Source of the DNA: Coxiellaceae bacterium
GTDB taxonomy: Bacteria; Pseudomonadota; Gammaproteobacteria; Berkiellales; Berkiellaceae
Length of the DNA stretch: 34,506 nucleotides
NCBI GenBank assembly: GCA_947478905.1
Contig: CANJXG010000015.1
Span: 1-34,506 of the forward strand
Reading direction: 5' to 3'
In this document: piece after piece, positions 6,892-16,121 of the stretch
Position numbering within the stretch: the first letter of the stretch is position 1
How the letters are laid out: each line of letters begins with the position of its first letter
Made by a program: the position numbers and the translations under genes
Notes under the pieces: model-generated
Told to the model about the DNA's origin: nothing
The model's input: only the letters and a program-made list of their open reading frames with translations
Database searches by the model: none

Positions 6892-9687
6892 ATGAGTTCA
6901 ATTATGCAGCCCGGTCAGTTATACGTTATGCGTCGCGATAACAAAACATTGGTCCCCTTTAATATTGATAAAATCAAAATTGCAATTACAAAAGCCTATC
7001 TGCAGGTAGAAGGTAATAATTCTTCTGAATCACGTCGTATTCATGAAACCGTAGAGGAATTAGCAACCGATATTCTAACAGCCCTTTCGCGTTATCTTAA
7101 TAATGGCAGCATTGTTATGATTGAAACTATACAAGATCAGGTCGAACTCGCTTTAATGCGTAAAGAGCTGCAACAAGTTGCAAGAAGCTATATTTTATAC
7201 AGAGAAGAACGCCGTCTTTTACGTGAAAATAAAGCCTCTACCCAGGATGAAGAAAAAGAGTCTCTCAATATCTCTATTACCATAGGAGATAAAACTGTCC
7301 CGCTTGACAGAAAACGTCTGTATGAAACTGTATCTTCGCTTTGTGCTGATCTGGCCAATGTTGAGCCTAATGCCATTGTAGAAGACACTATTCGTAGTAT
7401 TTTCGATGGTATTCAAATCACTGATTTACGTCAGGCCCTCATTATGAGTGCTCGAACAAAAATCGAATCTGAACCCAATTATAGCTATGTAGCAGCACGC
7501 ATTTTACTAGAAGATCATCTTGCACAAACTTTTCAATTTTTGAACGTTCCAATGCCCGATGACATACAAGAAAGAGACGCACAGTATCCTATTGTTTTTA
7601 AGAAATTTATCGATAGGGGCGTTGAGCTTGAATTACTCTCGCCTGTGCTGCAAAGCTTTGACTTAAATAAACTAAGCAGCGCTCTTAAATTAGAACGTGA
7701 CAATCAATTTACTTACTTAGGGCTACAAACTCTCTATGATCGCTACTTTATCCATTCTAATGAAGTTCGATTTGAATTACCTCAAATTTTCTTTATGCGT
7801 ATTGCTATGGGATTGGCAATAGAAGAAGAAGATAAAGAAGAAAAAGCGATTGAATTTTATAATTTATTATCTTCTTTTGACTATATGAGTTCTACCCCTA
7901 CTCTCTTTAATGCGGGCACTTTACTTTCTCAATTGTCCAGTTGCTATATCTCTGTTCTTCCAGATAGTTTAGCTGGCATTTATGATGGTTTAAAAGATAA
8001 TGCTTTACTCTCTAAGTTATCCGGTGGCCTAGGCAACAGCGCCACTCCCATTAGAGCAATGGGTGCGCGCATTAAAGGCACCAATGGTAAATCTCAAGGT
8101 GTTATTCCCTTTTTAAAAGTATTTAATGACTCTGCTTTAGCGGTCAACCAAGGTGGTAAACGCAAAGGGGCACTGTGTGTGTATCTTGAAACGTGGCATT
8201 TAGATATAGAAGAATTTATTGAACTTCGTAAAAATACGGGAGATGACAGACGTCGTACCCATGATATTAATACTGCAAATTGGATCCCCGATTTGTTTAT
8301 GAAACGTGTGCATGAAAACAAAGAATGGACTTTATTTTCTCCAGACGAAACACCTGATTTACATGAATCATTTGGCTGCGCATTTGAAGAAAAATATGCT
8401 GCTTACGAGGCTATGACCAAAACTGGAAAAATTAAAAATTTTAAAACCATTGCTGCTGTACAGTTATGGCGTAAGATTTTAGGGCTGATTTTTGAAACAG
8501 GACATCCATGGGTTACTTTTAAAGATCCGTGTAATTTACGCTCTCCGCAGCAACATGTAGGGGTAATACACAGCTCTAATTTATGTACTGAGATCACTTT
8601 AAATACCTCAGAAGAGGAAATTGCAGTATGTAACTTAGGGAGTGTAAATTTAGCGCAGCATGTCACAAAAAATGGTCTAGATTTACAAAAACTAGAAAAA
8701 ACAATTAATACTGCTATTCGGATGCTAGATAATGTTATAGACATTAACTACTATTCAGTCCCTCAAGCACGTCGTTCTAATCTACGCCATCGCCCTATCG
8801 GTTTAGGTTTAATGGGTTTTCAAGATGCGCTCTATATAATGGATATTCCTTATGCCTCTGAAGAAGCCATTGAGTTTGCAGATCGCTCTATGGAAGCCAT
8901 TAGCTATTTTGCAATTCAAGCTTCCAATGCTTTAGCGCAAGAACGCGGCGCCTATGAATCTTATAACGGCTCGCTTTGGAGCAAAGGTATTTTACCAATT
9001 GATTCTATAGAATTAGTCAAACAAACCCGTAAAGAATCAGAAGCTTATTTTACAATGAATCAAAGCCACACCTTAGATTGGGATGGATTACGTGCGCGTG
9101 TGATGAAAACAGGTATGCGTAACTCTAACGTAATGGCTATTGCCCCTACCGCAACGATTTCTAATATTTGTGGCGTGGCACAGTCTATCGAGCCCACCTA
9201 TCAAAATTTATATGTTAAATCGAACTTATCGGGTGAATTTACAGTCATCAACCCATTTTTAGTGAAAGATCTTAAATCTCTTGATTTATGGGATGATGTC
9301 TTAGTTAATGATCTAAAATATTTTAATGGAAGCTTACAAAATATCGATAGGATCCCTCAACATCTGAAAGTAAAATATGCAACGGCCTTTGAAATTGATG
9401 CAAAATGGCTACTTGAAGCAGCATCACGACGTCAAAAATGGATAGATCAAGCTCAGTCTTTAAATATCTATATTGCTAAGCCTTCAGGTGCAGAAATAGA
9501 TAGAATCTATAAACTTGCTTGGACTCTAGGTTTAAAAACAACCTATTATTGCCGCAGCCTAGGTGCTTCAGATACCGAGAAATCTACAGTAAGTCGCAGC
9601 ACTTTAAATGCCGTTAAAAATGCATCCGTTGAAGCAGAACCAAAATTATGCTCTATTGATAACCCAGAATGTGAAGCTTGCCAATAA
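6892..9687 (+). CDS. nrdA: Ribonucleoside-diphosphate reductase, alpha subunit
   Basis: The large subunit of class I ribonucleotide reductase, which reduces ribonucleoside diphosphates to deoxy forms for DNA synthesis; it works with NrdB encoded 12 bp downstream. At 931 residues it is longer than the E. coli protein (~760) because the N-terminus appears to carry two ATP-cone regions: residues ~8-105 (LVPFNIDKIKIAITKAY) and ~125-215 (TVPLDRKRLYETV followed by YSYVAARILL). Duplicated cones are known in Pseudomonas aeruginosa NrdA. The catalytic set is present: C351 (SSCYIS), N563, C565 and E567 (NLCTEI), C580 (VCNLGS), and the PTATIS loop. The C-terminus ends in a CEAC redox pair. AGGGGA precedes the ATG. 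Expression is probably controlled by DnaA and NrdR at 6751-6845. Confidence 0.97.
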   Translation: MSSIMQPGQLYVMRRDNKTLVPFNIDKIKIAITKAYLQVEGNNSSESRRIHETVEELATDILTALSRYLNNGSIVMIETIQDQVELALMRKELQQVARSYILYREERRLLRENKASTQDEEKESLNISITIGDKTVPLDRKRLYETVSSLCADLANVEPNAIVEDTIRSIFDGIQITDLRQALIMSARTKIESEPNYSYVAARILLEDHLAQTFQFLNVPMPDDIQERDAQYPIVFKKFIDRGVELELLSPVLQSFDLNKLSSALKLERDNQFTYLGLQTLYDRYFIHSNEVRFELPQIFFMRIAMGLAIEEEDKEEKAIEFYNLLSSFDYMSSTPTLFNAGTLLSQLSSCYISVLPDSLAGIYDGLKDNALLSKLSGGLGNSATPIRAMGARIKGTNGKSQGVIPFLKVFNDSALAVNQGGKRKGALCVYLETWHLDIEEFIELRKNTGDDRRRTHDINTANWIPDLFMKRVHENKEWTLFSPDETPDLHESFGCAFEEKYAAYEAMTKTGKIKNFKTIAAVQLWRKILGLIFETGHPWVTFKDPCNLRSPQQHVGVIHSSNLCTEITLNTSEEEIAVCNLGSVNLAQHVTKNGLDLQKLEKTINTAIRMLDNVIDINYYSVPQARRSNLRHRPIGLGLMGFQDALYIMDIPYASEEAIEFADRSMEAISYFAIQASNALAQERGAYESYNGSLWSKGILPIDSIELVKQTRKESEAYFTMNQSHTLDWDGLRARVMKTGMRNSNVMAIAPTATISNICGVAQSIEPTYQNLYVKSNLSGEFTVINPFLVKDLKSLDLWDDVLVNDLKYFNGSLQNIDRIPQHLKVKYATAFEIDAKWLLEAASRRQKWIDQAQSLNIYIAKPSGAEIDRIYKLAWTLGLKTTYYCRSLGASDTEKSTVSRSTLNAVKNASVEAEPKLCSIDNPECEACQ

Positions 9688-9699
9688 TAGGAAAATAAT

Positions 9700-10791
9700 A
9701 TGTACGAAACTAACGAAATGACTTTAGAAAAACCAAACCTTCCAGGTTTTGACAAAATAGAAATGGGAGCAGCCCGGATTCAAGTGGATGATAAAAAAAT
9801 CATTAACTGTCGCGCTGATCTTAATCAATTAGTCCCTTTCAAATACGAATGGGCATGGGATAAATATTTAGTAGCATGTGCCAATCACTGGATGCCTAAT
9901 GAAATTAGTATGTCTGCAGACGTTGCCCTTTGGAAAAGTACAGACGGATTAACTGCGGACGAGCGACTCATTATTGAACGTTCATTAGGATTCTTCTCTA
10001 CTGCTGATTCTTTAGTAGCAAATAATTTAGTATTGGCCGTATATCGCCATATTACGAATCCTGAATGTCGCCAATATTTATTACGACAAGCCTTTGAAGA
10101 AGCTTTACATACCCATGCTTATCAATATGTAATACAATCTTTAGGGATGGATCAATCACGCTTGTTTAACATGTATCGTGAAATCCCTTGTGTGGCAACT
10201 AAAGCCGCCTGGGCGCTTCCCTTTACTGAAAGCTTAGCTGACCCGCATTTTCACACCGGTACCTTGGCCAATAATCAACGTTTATTACGTGATTTAATTG
10301 CTTTTTATGTTGTTTTTGAAGGCATTTTCTTTTATGTTGGGTTTGTACAGGTTTTATCTTTGGGTCGCCGTAATAAAATGACAGGAACTGCTGAACAATT
10401 CCAATATATTTTACGTGATGAATCTATGCATTTAAATTTTGGTATCGATGTTATCAATCAAATTAAAATCGAAAATCCTGATGTTTGGACGCTCTCTTTC
10501 CAAGCTGAAATTAAAAAACTCATTAGAGAAGGGGTCGAGTTAGAATATCAATATGCACTTGACACCATGCCTCGTGGTATTTTAGGCCTTAATGCAGCGA
10601 TGTTCAGAGAATATATAGAATATATTGCAAATCGCCGCTGCTTGCAAATTGGTCTAGAAGAACTATACTCAGGCGCCACTAATCCTTTTCCTTGGATGAG
10701 TGAAGTAATGGATCTCAAAAAAGAGAAAAACTTCTTTGAAACCCGTGTGACTGAATATCAAACCGGTGGCGCATTAAGCTGGGATGATTAA
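9700..10791 (+). CDS. nrdB: Ribonucleoside-diphosphate reductase, beta subunit
   Basis: The radical-generating small subunit paired with NrdA; 363 residues. The dimetal ligands are visible: D103 (STADS), E134 and H137 (FEEALHTH), the Glu of EGIFFYVGF, and Glu/His in [11 protein letters not shown]141 stands at the radical position, 38 residues after D103, the same spacing as D84-Y122 in E. coli. The surrounding sequence ([39 protein letters not shown]) looks much more like the chlamydial subunit than the E. coli one, but chlamydial proteins have Phe at the radical site and Glu as first ligand. This one therefore should use a tyrosyl radical. AGGAAA precedes the ATG. The stop overlaps the convergent stop of the next gene. 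Confidence 0.97.
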   Translation: MYETNEMTLEKPNLPGFDKIEMGAARIQVDDKKIINCRADLNQLVPFKYEWAWDKYLVACANHWMPNEISMSADVALWKSTDGLTADERLIIERSLGFFSTADSLVANNLVLAVYRHITNPECRQYLLRQAFEEALHTHAYQYVIQSLGMDQSRLFNMYREIPCVATKAAWALPFTESLADPHFHTGTLANNQRLLRDLIAFYVVFEGIFFYVGFVQVLSLGRRNKMTGTAEQFQYILRDESMHLNFGIDVINQIKIENPDVWTLSFQAEIKKLIREGVELEYQYALDTMPRGILGLNAAMFREYIEYIANRRCLQIGLEELYSGATNPFPWMSEVMDLKKEKNFFETRVTEYQTGGALSWDD

Positions 10792-11852
10792 ATAACTTCA
10801 TCCAATTCTGTTCGCCCACCACATTGGGCGGACAGGATTTGATTCCAACTTTTATACATAGGCTTCTTATATTCTATCAGCCCATAAATAATCAATACTA
10901 ATCCCAGACTCGCTACGGTTATTACCGATAACAATTCAGGCTCTTTATAGGCCCATAATACAAGACTTGCCAATACGCTATCTAGCATAATTAAGCCACA
11001 TAATAATTTTACTGGCGAGAATCCTGTTTGCACTAATCTTTGATAAGCATGATTGGGCATAATCTCTAAAAAATTTTCACGCGCTATCATTTGCCTAATA
11101 ACCGTCAAACTGGCATCCACTAAAAATGGCGATATTAAAATAATCCAAGTTTCTAAGGGCACATTAAATAATTGATAACTATATAATGCCAATACAGAAA
11201 GTACTACTCCTAAAAATAACGTACCACTTTTACCCATCACGACTTTTGCTACAGGCCAATTCCATATTGCAAAACCACCAATGAGTGAACACAACCCAAA
11301 AGCCAAGGTCGCTAAACTATAAGCACCTGCACTATATAAAACGAGTCCACCTACTCCAAATACAAATAAACTGTGCGTGGCTACAAAACCATCCATTTTA
11401 TCCATGCGATCCATGATCTGGCTCATCCATAGAATACCTAGCACTATCAATGAGAACACACCCCATTGAGGTATTTTATGTAAGCCTAAAGCACCCACTT
11501 GGTATCCCAGCACATTCACATTCATAATATCTAAATCAATAAAATAATAGCTTACATAAACAGCAATGACTTGGGCTATTAATCGTGTCCTAGATGAGAC
11601 TCTATCGCAATCCTCTAAAAAAGCAATGTAACTAACGAACACAGTTGGCAGAAATATCCAACAATAATGCATGGGCACAATATCATAATAAATTAAGACT
11701 ATAGATAACCCAAACCAAAGGCCTGAAAAAATAATTCCAGCACCTTGCGGTAAATCGGTTGTCATTTTTTTATCTTGGATATACCCTTTAAAAGAACCAA
11801 CCCCAATCCATCCAAGGGCTAATAATAATAGTGTAAAAGCTATCCAAGACAT
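10788..11852 (-). CDS. WecA/WbpL-like polyprenyl sugar-phosphate transferase, altered active site
   Basis: A 354-residue multi-pass inner membrane protein of the MraY/WecA/WbpL family (glycosyltransferase family 4), which moves a sugar phosphate from a UDP-sugar to undecaprenyl phosphate to start O-antigen or related glycans. Around ten hydrophobic spans are visible. Family motifs are present but changed: the DDR motif reads LEDCDR, NxMDGIDG reads DRMDKMDG, and the usual MGDxGS reads MGKSGT, losing an Asp normally essential for catalysis. The C-terminal loop PNHAYQRL matches the HAYQ of WbpL-type enzymes. It may have a different substrate or reduced activity. Its start is 6 bp after lapA, suggesting cotranscription; its stop overlaps that of nrdB. 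Confidence 0.75.
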   Translation of the reverse strand: MSWIAFTLLLLALGWIGVGSFKGYIQDKKMTTDLPQGAGIIFSGLWFGLSIVLIYYDIVPMHYCWIFLPTVFVSYIAFLEDCDRVSSRTRLIAQVIAVYVSYYFIDLDIMNVNVLGYQVGALGLHKIPQWGVFSLIVLGILWMSQIMDRMDKMDGFVATHSLFVFGVGGLVLYSAGAYSLATLAFGLCSLIGGFAIWNWPVAKVVMGKSGTLFLGVVLSVLALYSYQLFNVPLETWIILISPFLVDASLTVIRQMIARENFLEIMPNHAYQRLVQTGFSPVKLLCGLIMLDSVLASLVLWAYKEPELLSVITVASLGLVLIIYGLIEYKKPMYKSWNQILSAQCGGRTELDEVI

Positions 11853-11858
11853 AATTTA

Positions 11859-12119
11859 CTACTCCAATTCGGTATGCTTCATTTTGTAATTTAAAAGAAA
11901 AACTTGTTTTTTTAAGCTGAGCACTTTACCCAACATAATTAAATATCCTAATAATAATCCACTAATCAAGGCAATAAAACACACTACGGCCAATGGAAGT
12001 GAACGGGTTCCTATTAAATACTTCACTTCAACCCATTGTGCATTTAGTGCCGTAAAGGCTGCAACTATCAAAATAATAATAGTTAATAATACTACTCTTA
12101 CAATTTTCATGACTGTCAT
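11859..12119 (-). CDS. lapA: LapA-like inner membrane protein (DUF1049)
   Basis: An 86-residue protein with two transmembrane segments (about residues 5-26 and 40-65) and a short charged helix at the C-terminus, the layout of LapA/YciS. In E. coli, LapA works with LapB to control lipopolysaccharide synthesis through LpxC turnover. Here the gene lies after rpsA and before a sugar-phosphate transferase; lapB, its common downstream partner, is not next to it. GAGGGAGC at 8 bases favours the first ATG over the one at codon 4. A terminator after rpsA lies in the gap, so lapA may need its own promoter or read-through. Confidence 0.8.
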   Translation of the reverse strand: MTVMKIVRVVLLTIIILIVAAFTALNAQWVEVKYLIGTRSLPLAVVCFIALISGLLLGYLIMLGKVLSLKKQVFLLNYKMKHTELE

Positions 12120-12154
12120 ATTTAAGCTCCCTCTAGTTGATTTATTGAATTAAA

Positions 12155-12182
12155 AAAAGACCCGAATAAATCGGGTCTTTTT
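12155..12182 (-). terminator. Rho-independent terminator after rpsA
   Basis: The 11-bp perfect inverted repeat AAAAGACCCGA/TCGGGTCTTTT (12155-12165 and 12171-12181) with a 5-base loop ends in T runs in both directions. It starts 11 bases past the rpsA stop and also lies just upstream of lapA. Confidence 0.9.
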
Positions 12183-12192
12183 GTCTGACTGC

Positions 12193-13917
12193 TTATTGTT
12201 TATCTAAATGCTCTTTAAAGATATCCGCTAAAGTTCCAGTAGTTTGCTGATCAGAGGTATTCGTATTGGTAGTAGAATATTCTTTGAGCGCATCTGCTTC
12301 TTCTTGAGATTCTTTTGCTTTTACTGACAAACTTAAGATCCGATTTTTCTTATCTACGCCCATAAATTTGGCTTCAATATCTTCACCAACTTTGAGTGTT
12401 GTTTTACCATCTTCTGTACGTTGCTCTCTGGCTAAATCAGAAATTTTGATATGACCTTCAACGCCTTCAGCTAATTCGACTGCAACACGCTTAGAGTCAA
12501 TATCGGTAATCTTACCTGTTACTAAAGAACCTTTAGTATGCTTTGCTAAATAATCAGGATAAGCATCTGATTCTAATTGCTTAATTCCTAAAGAAATACG
12601 TTCTCTTTCTGAATCAACGCCTAAAACCATCGCTTCTAATTCATCGCCTTTTTTATACTGACGAACCGCTTCTTCACCTGGGGTATTCCAAGAAATGTCT
12701 GATAAATGCACTAGACCATCAATACCGCCTTCTAAACCGATAAAGATTCCAAAATCAGTAATCGATTTAATTTTACCGGTAATTTTATCGCCTTTATTAT
12801 GAGTTTGAGCAAACGCATCCCAAGGATTAGGTTTACATTGTTTTAACCCTAAAGAAATACGACGACGCTCTTCATCGATGTCTAATACCATAACTTCAAC
12901 TAATTCGCTTGGCGTAACAATTTTAGAAGGATGCACATTGCGGTTTGTCCAATCCATTTCTGATACATGGACTAAGCCTTCAATACCATCTTCTAATTCA
13001 ACAAAACAGCCATAATCCGCTATATTGGTAATATGACCAGAAACACGTGTTCCTTCTGGATAACGACGTGCAACCCCAACCCAAGGATCTTCATCTAATT
13101 GTTTTAGACCTAATGAAACGCGCATGCGTTCTTTATCAAATCGTAAAATTTTCACTGCAAGTTCTTGACCTACTTCCAATACTTCACTAGGATGTTTTAC
13201 ACGCTTCCAAGCGATATCCGTAATATGTAATAAACCATCGACTCCGCCTAGATCTACAAATGCGCCATAATCGGTTAAGTTTTTAACCGTTCCTACAATA
13301 GTTTGACCTTCTTCTAAGCCTTCTAATGCAGCTGAGCGATCTGCAGTATTTTCTGATTCAACAGCAGAACGACGAGAAACAACAACATTATTACGTTTTT
13401 GATCTAATTTAATAACTTTAAACTCAAGTTCTTTTCCTTCCAACTGACCCATATCACGTACAGGACGCACATCTACCAAAGAACCAGGTAAGAAAGCACG
13501 AATGCCATTAACATCTACTGTAAAACCACCTTTTACTTTACCGTAAATAATTCCATTTACTGATCTTTGTTCTTCAAAGGCGCTTTCTAATGTTTTCCAA
13601 GCTTCTAAACGTTTTGCTTTTTGACGAGATAAACGCGTTGATCCAGAGCCATCTTCTACCATTTCTAATGCAACCGGCACAATATCGCCCACTGCAATTT
13701 CTAATACACCATTAGGTGTCATAAATTCTTCAATACGAAGTTGCCCTTCTGATTTCAAAGGCGTATCAATTATGACTATGCCGCGCGCTTTATCTATTGA
13801 TAATACTAAACCATCAAATACAGTACCTGGTTTGAGATCAAAGGTTTTTAAACTTTCTTCAAAAAGACTTTCAAAACTGACATTATCATTGGAAACGGAA
13901 GTTGGTGAAACAGACAT
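12193..13917 (-). CDS. rpsA: 30S ribosomal protein S1
   Basis: A 574-residue protein with six S1 RNA-binding repeats, slightly longer than E. coli S1 (557). Repeats 3-6 show the pattern [20 protein letters not shown]...[10 protein letters not shown]; repeat 1 starts near residue 35 ([12 protein letters not shown]). The C-terminal ~40 residues are polar and Thr/Gln/Asp-rich. S1 binds mRNA leaders and brings them to the 30S subunit, which matters in an AT-rich genome where many starts here have weak ribosome binding sites. It follows cmk, as in most gammaproteobacteria, and is closed by a strong terminator. ihfB, often the next gene, is absent. Confidence 0.97.
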   Translation of the reverse strand: MSVSPTSVSNDNVSFESLFEESLKTFDLKPGTVFDGLVLSIDKARGIVIIDTPLKSEGQLRIEEFMTPNGVLEIAVGDIVPVALEMVEDGSGSTRLSRQKAKRLEAWKTLESAFEEQRSVNGIIYGKVKGGFTVDVNGIRAFLPGSLVDVRPVRDMGQLEGKELEFKVIKLDQKRNNVVVSRRSAVESENTADRSAALEGLEEGQTIVGTVKNLTDYGAFVDLGGVDGLLHITDIAWKRVKHPSEVLEVGQELAVKILRFDKERMRVSLGLKQLDEDPWVGVARRYPEGTRVSGHITNIADYGCFVELEDGIEGLVHVSEMDWTNRNVHPSKIVTPSELVEVMVLDIDEERRRISLGLKQCKPNPWDAFAQTHNKGDKITGKIKSITDFGIFIGLEGGIDGLVHLSDISWNTPGEEAVRQYKKGDELEAMVLGVDSERERISLGIKQLESDAYPDYLAKHTKGSLVTGKITDIDSKRVAVELAEGVEGHIKISDLAREQRTEDGKTTLKVGEDIEAKFMGVDKKNRILSLSVKAKESQEEADALKEYSTTNTNTSDQQTTGTLADIFKEHLDKQ

Positions 13918-14009
13918 TAATCATTCCTGCAGTAAACACTGCTTTCAGTTGTTTGGTTAAATTAATTGCATTGTAAAATGTAATTAAAAGTTACTATTTA
14001 TTTATTAAA

Positions 14010-14723
14010 TTACGTATTTAATAAACCCTTTGCTTTTATCATCGTCATAACCAAGTCAAATACCTGATAAATATCCATTTTTGTGGTATCTATTAAAGTG
14101 GCATCTGACGCAGGTACTAGGGGAGAAATAGATCGCATTCTATCTCTTTTATCCCTTTGCTCAATAATACTAAAAACAGCTTCAAGACTAACATTTAAGT
14201 CTTTTTTTTGCAACTCTTTATAGCGTCTTTGTGCACGTTCTTTGAGGCTAGCTTCTAAAAAAATCTTCAAATTTGCATTTGGAAACACGACCGTACCCAT
14301 ATCTCGCCCATCTGCTATCAAACCGGGAGATAATAAAAACGCTCGCTGACGTTCTAGCAAGGCTGCACGCACACTTGGAATCACGGCTAGTTTTGAAGCC
14401 ATTTCACCGCATAATTCAGTGCGTATTTTTTGGTTAACCTCTTGATTATCAAGTATAATTAAGCTTTCAGAGGTGATGGGATCTTCTTTAAATTCCACGT
14501 TTAAATTCTGAGCTAATTCTATTAGCCTCTCTATATCTTCAGAGACATTCATCGTATCTAAATTCATCTTACGACTTTCACAAGCCAGTGCTAATACACG
14601 ATACAAAGCCCCACTTTCTAAAAAGTGCCAATGTAGCTTTCTAGCTATTAATCTAGAAAGTGTGCCTTTACCAGAGCCGCCCGGGCCATCAATTGTTATA
14701 ACGGGGATAGAAGAAGTTTGCAT
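14010..14723 (-). CDS. cmk: Cytidylate kinase
   Basis: Phosphorylates CMP and dCMP to the diphosphates, feeding the ribonucleotide reductase reaction. The P-loop GPGGSGKGT lies at about residues 11-19 after ITID, with DGRDMGTVVFP and an Arg-rich lid RRYKELQKK further on. The open frame extends 27 codons upstream to 14804, but the family starts about 10 residues before the P-loop, so I place the start at the ATG at 14723, with AAAGG 8 bases before it; this gives 237 residues. It lies upstream of rpsA in the usual order. Confidence 0.95.
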   Translation of the reverse strand: MQTSSIPVITIDGPGGSGKGTLSRLIARKLHWHFLESGALYRVLALACESRKMNLDTMNVSEDIERLIELAQNLNVEFKEDPITSESLIILDNQEVNQKIRTELCGEMASKLAVIPSVRAALLERQRAFLLSPGLIADGRDMGTVVFPNANLKIFLEASLKERAQRRYKELQKKDLNVSLEAVFSIIEQRDKRDRMRSISPLVPASDATLIDTTKMDIYQVFDLVMTMIKAKGLLNT

Positions 14724-14804
14724 ATAAAGCCTTTCATTTAAAATGATATTATAGCAATTTAACTCTACATCAACAAAATGACTGTTTGTGTACAAAAACA
14801 CCAA

Positions 14805-14870
14805 TTTATTAACGTTTTTTTGAAAATAAATGATAATATTAATAAAAATATTATTTTATTAACGTTTTTT
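14805..14870. repeat. 16-bp direct repeat spaced 50 bp in the cmk/endA gap
   Basis: TTTATTAACGTTTTTT occurs at 14805-14820 and again, identical, at 14855-14870. The copies are exactly 50 bp apart, close to five helical turns, and each contains the palindrome AACGTT. They lie between the divergent cmk and endonuclease genes, ending 32 bp before the latter. The sequence between them is almost pure A/T. They could be paired binding sites for a regulator of the endonuclease gene, or a slippage duplication. Confidence 0.5.
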
Positions 14871-14902
14871 CATAATTTTACAAAAATATTCACACTTCTA
14901 CA

Positions 14903-15604
14903 TTGAAAAACTTTCCTTCTCACTTCTATTTATTAAGTTGCTTGCTTAGCTTTTTTATAAGCTCGAACAGCTTTGCTTATCAGTTTTCGTACACTAAAAA
15001 GCAAGCCAAAAAAATATGGGCAGATCACCGAGAAAGTTTTTACTGCGGTTGCACCTTCGATAAACATCTGAGTGTACATCATGCATCTTGCAGCTATACT
15101 CCCATCGATAAACGTCGTGCTAAAAAAATAGAGTGGGAGCATTTAGTCCCTGTATCGTGGTTTGGACACCATCGATCTTGTTGGGAAAATGCAAAGTATA
15201 ATAAACGCGATCCTAGATCGCATTGTGAAAAAATCGATCCGGTATTTAAAATTATGCTGCATGATTTACATAATCTCGTCCCTGCTATTGGAGAAGTCAA
15301 TAAAGCACGCAGCAATTATGGATTTACTACATTAGAGACGAAAACATTATTCAATGGCTGTGAAATAACCATTGATAAAAATGCAAAAAAAGTAGAACCT
15401 AAAGATAGTATTAAGGGAACGATTGCTCGAGTCCATCTTTATATGGAGCAAACCTATGGGGAAAATGAATTTAGGCTCAGCGCTAAGCAGCGTGAACAAT
15501 ATTTAGATTGGCATAAGCGTTTCCCACCTTCAGCGTGGGAAAAAACCTGGAATAAACGGGTATTTAACATACAAGGTAAAAATAATTCATTTATTGATCC
15601 GTAA
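14903..15604 (+). CDS. endA: Endonuclease I, secreted
   Basis: A 233-residue nuclease of the EndA/Vvn family that cuts DNA without sequence preference in the periplasm or outside the cell. A signal peptide covers about residues 1-25 (KNFPSHFYLLSCLLSFFISSNSFA). The mature part has FYCGC, the catalytic beta-beta-alpha motif IEWEHLVPVSWFG with its His, and DLHNLVPAIGEVNKARSNY, which holds the metal-binding Asn. Several cysteines probably form disulfides. The start is a TTG with no visible ribosome binding site; no better start preserves the signal peptide. The length equals that of E. coli EndA. It is a single gene, with a hairpin about 95 bases downstream. Confidence 0.92.
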   Translation: MKNFPSHFYLLSCLLSFFISSNSFAYQFSYTKKQAKKIWADHRESFYCGCTFDKHLSVHHASCSYTPIDKRRAKKIEWEHLVPVSWFGHHRSCWENAKYNKRDPRSHCEKIDPVFKIMLHDLHNLVPAIGEVNKARSNYGFTTLETKTLFNGCEITIDKNAKKVEPKDSIKGTIARVHLYMEQTYGENEFRLSAKQREQYLDWHKRFPPSAWEKTWNKRVFNIQGKNNSFIDP

Positions 15605-15697
15605 ATCTGTCGCCGTATTTAGTTATTCCCAGACGAGACAATTTTACTGCTAAAGAGCATGGTATATTTCTAATTACGTCCTTTAAACGTTTTTACC

Positions 15698-15729
15698 AAT
15701 GATGTCCATAAAAGTTTATGGGCATCATT
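15698..15729. other. Long perfect-like hairpin downstream of endA
   Basis: AATGATGTCCATAAA (15698-15712) pairs with TTTATGGGCATCATT (15715-15729) over 15 positions with one G-T pair. There is no T run on either side, so it is not a standard terminator. It could end or stabilise the endA transcript, or be a small palindromic repeat. The rest of 15605-15785 shows nothing I can name. Confidence 0.5.
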
Positions 15730-15785
15730 AAGGTATGCACCAATAAAAGCATTTAACGAAGCTAAGTAAAGGCAGGTCCAGTAAT

Positions 15786-16121
15786 GAATGGCACTGAAAT
15801 AAGAAAATAGTTCTGATTTTTTTCATCATATTTATTATAATATATAAGCCGTTGTCTCGATCTTATAGTGTAGAGCAAGTTTTTTAACTTCTAGTTTTGC
15901 ACGATATATTGTAGGGGCCGGTCACCGTGCCGGCCCAGTATGGATATTTGTCCAGCATGGATGTTTGTAATAATTCTGTTGATCACATAATAATGTCCAT
16001 ATCCATACTGGGCCGGCACGGTGACCGGCCCCTACAATAGATTGTGCAAAACTAACGGCTTATATATTATAATAAATATGATGAAAAAAATCAGAACTAT
16101 TTCCTTATGTCAGCGCCATTC
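15786..16121. mobile_element. MITE-like palindromic element
   Basis: A 336-bp element with terminal inverted repeats. The outer 68 bp (15786-15853 and 16054-16121) pair with three mismatches; an inner 55 bp (15893-15947 and 15999-16053) pairs with two. The left arm has 39 extra bases (15854-15892), which are also present in the solo arm at 126-241, so the right arm has a deletion. Each inner arm holds a GC-rich core that can fold on itself (GGGCCGG/CCGGCCC), very unlike the A/T-rich surroundings. No transposase frame fits inside, so movement would depend on another element. No clear target duplication is seen at the ends. Confidence 0.8.

Noticed and set aside
9700-10791. NrdB as a tyrosine-free class Ic subunit
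   Set aside because: Y141 is present at the radical position and D103 is the first ligand.
14724-14804. N-terminal extension of cmk by 27 codons
   Set aside because: Family members start about 10 residues before the P-loop, and the ATG at 14723 has its own ribosome binding site.
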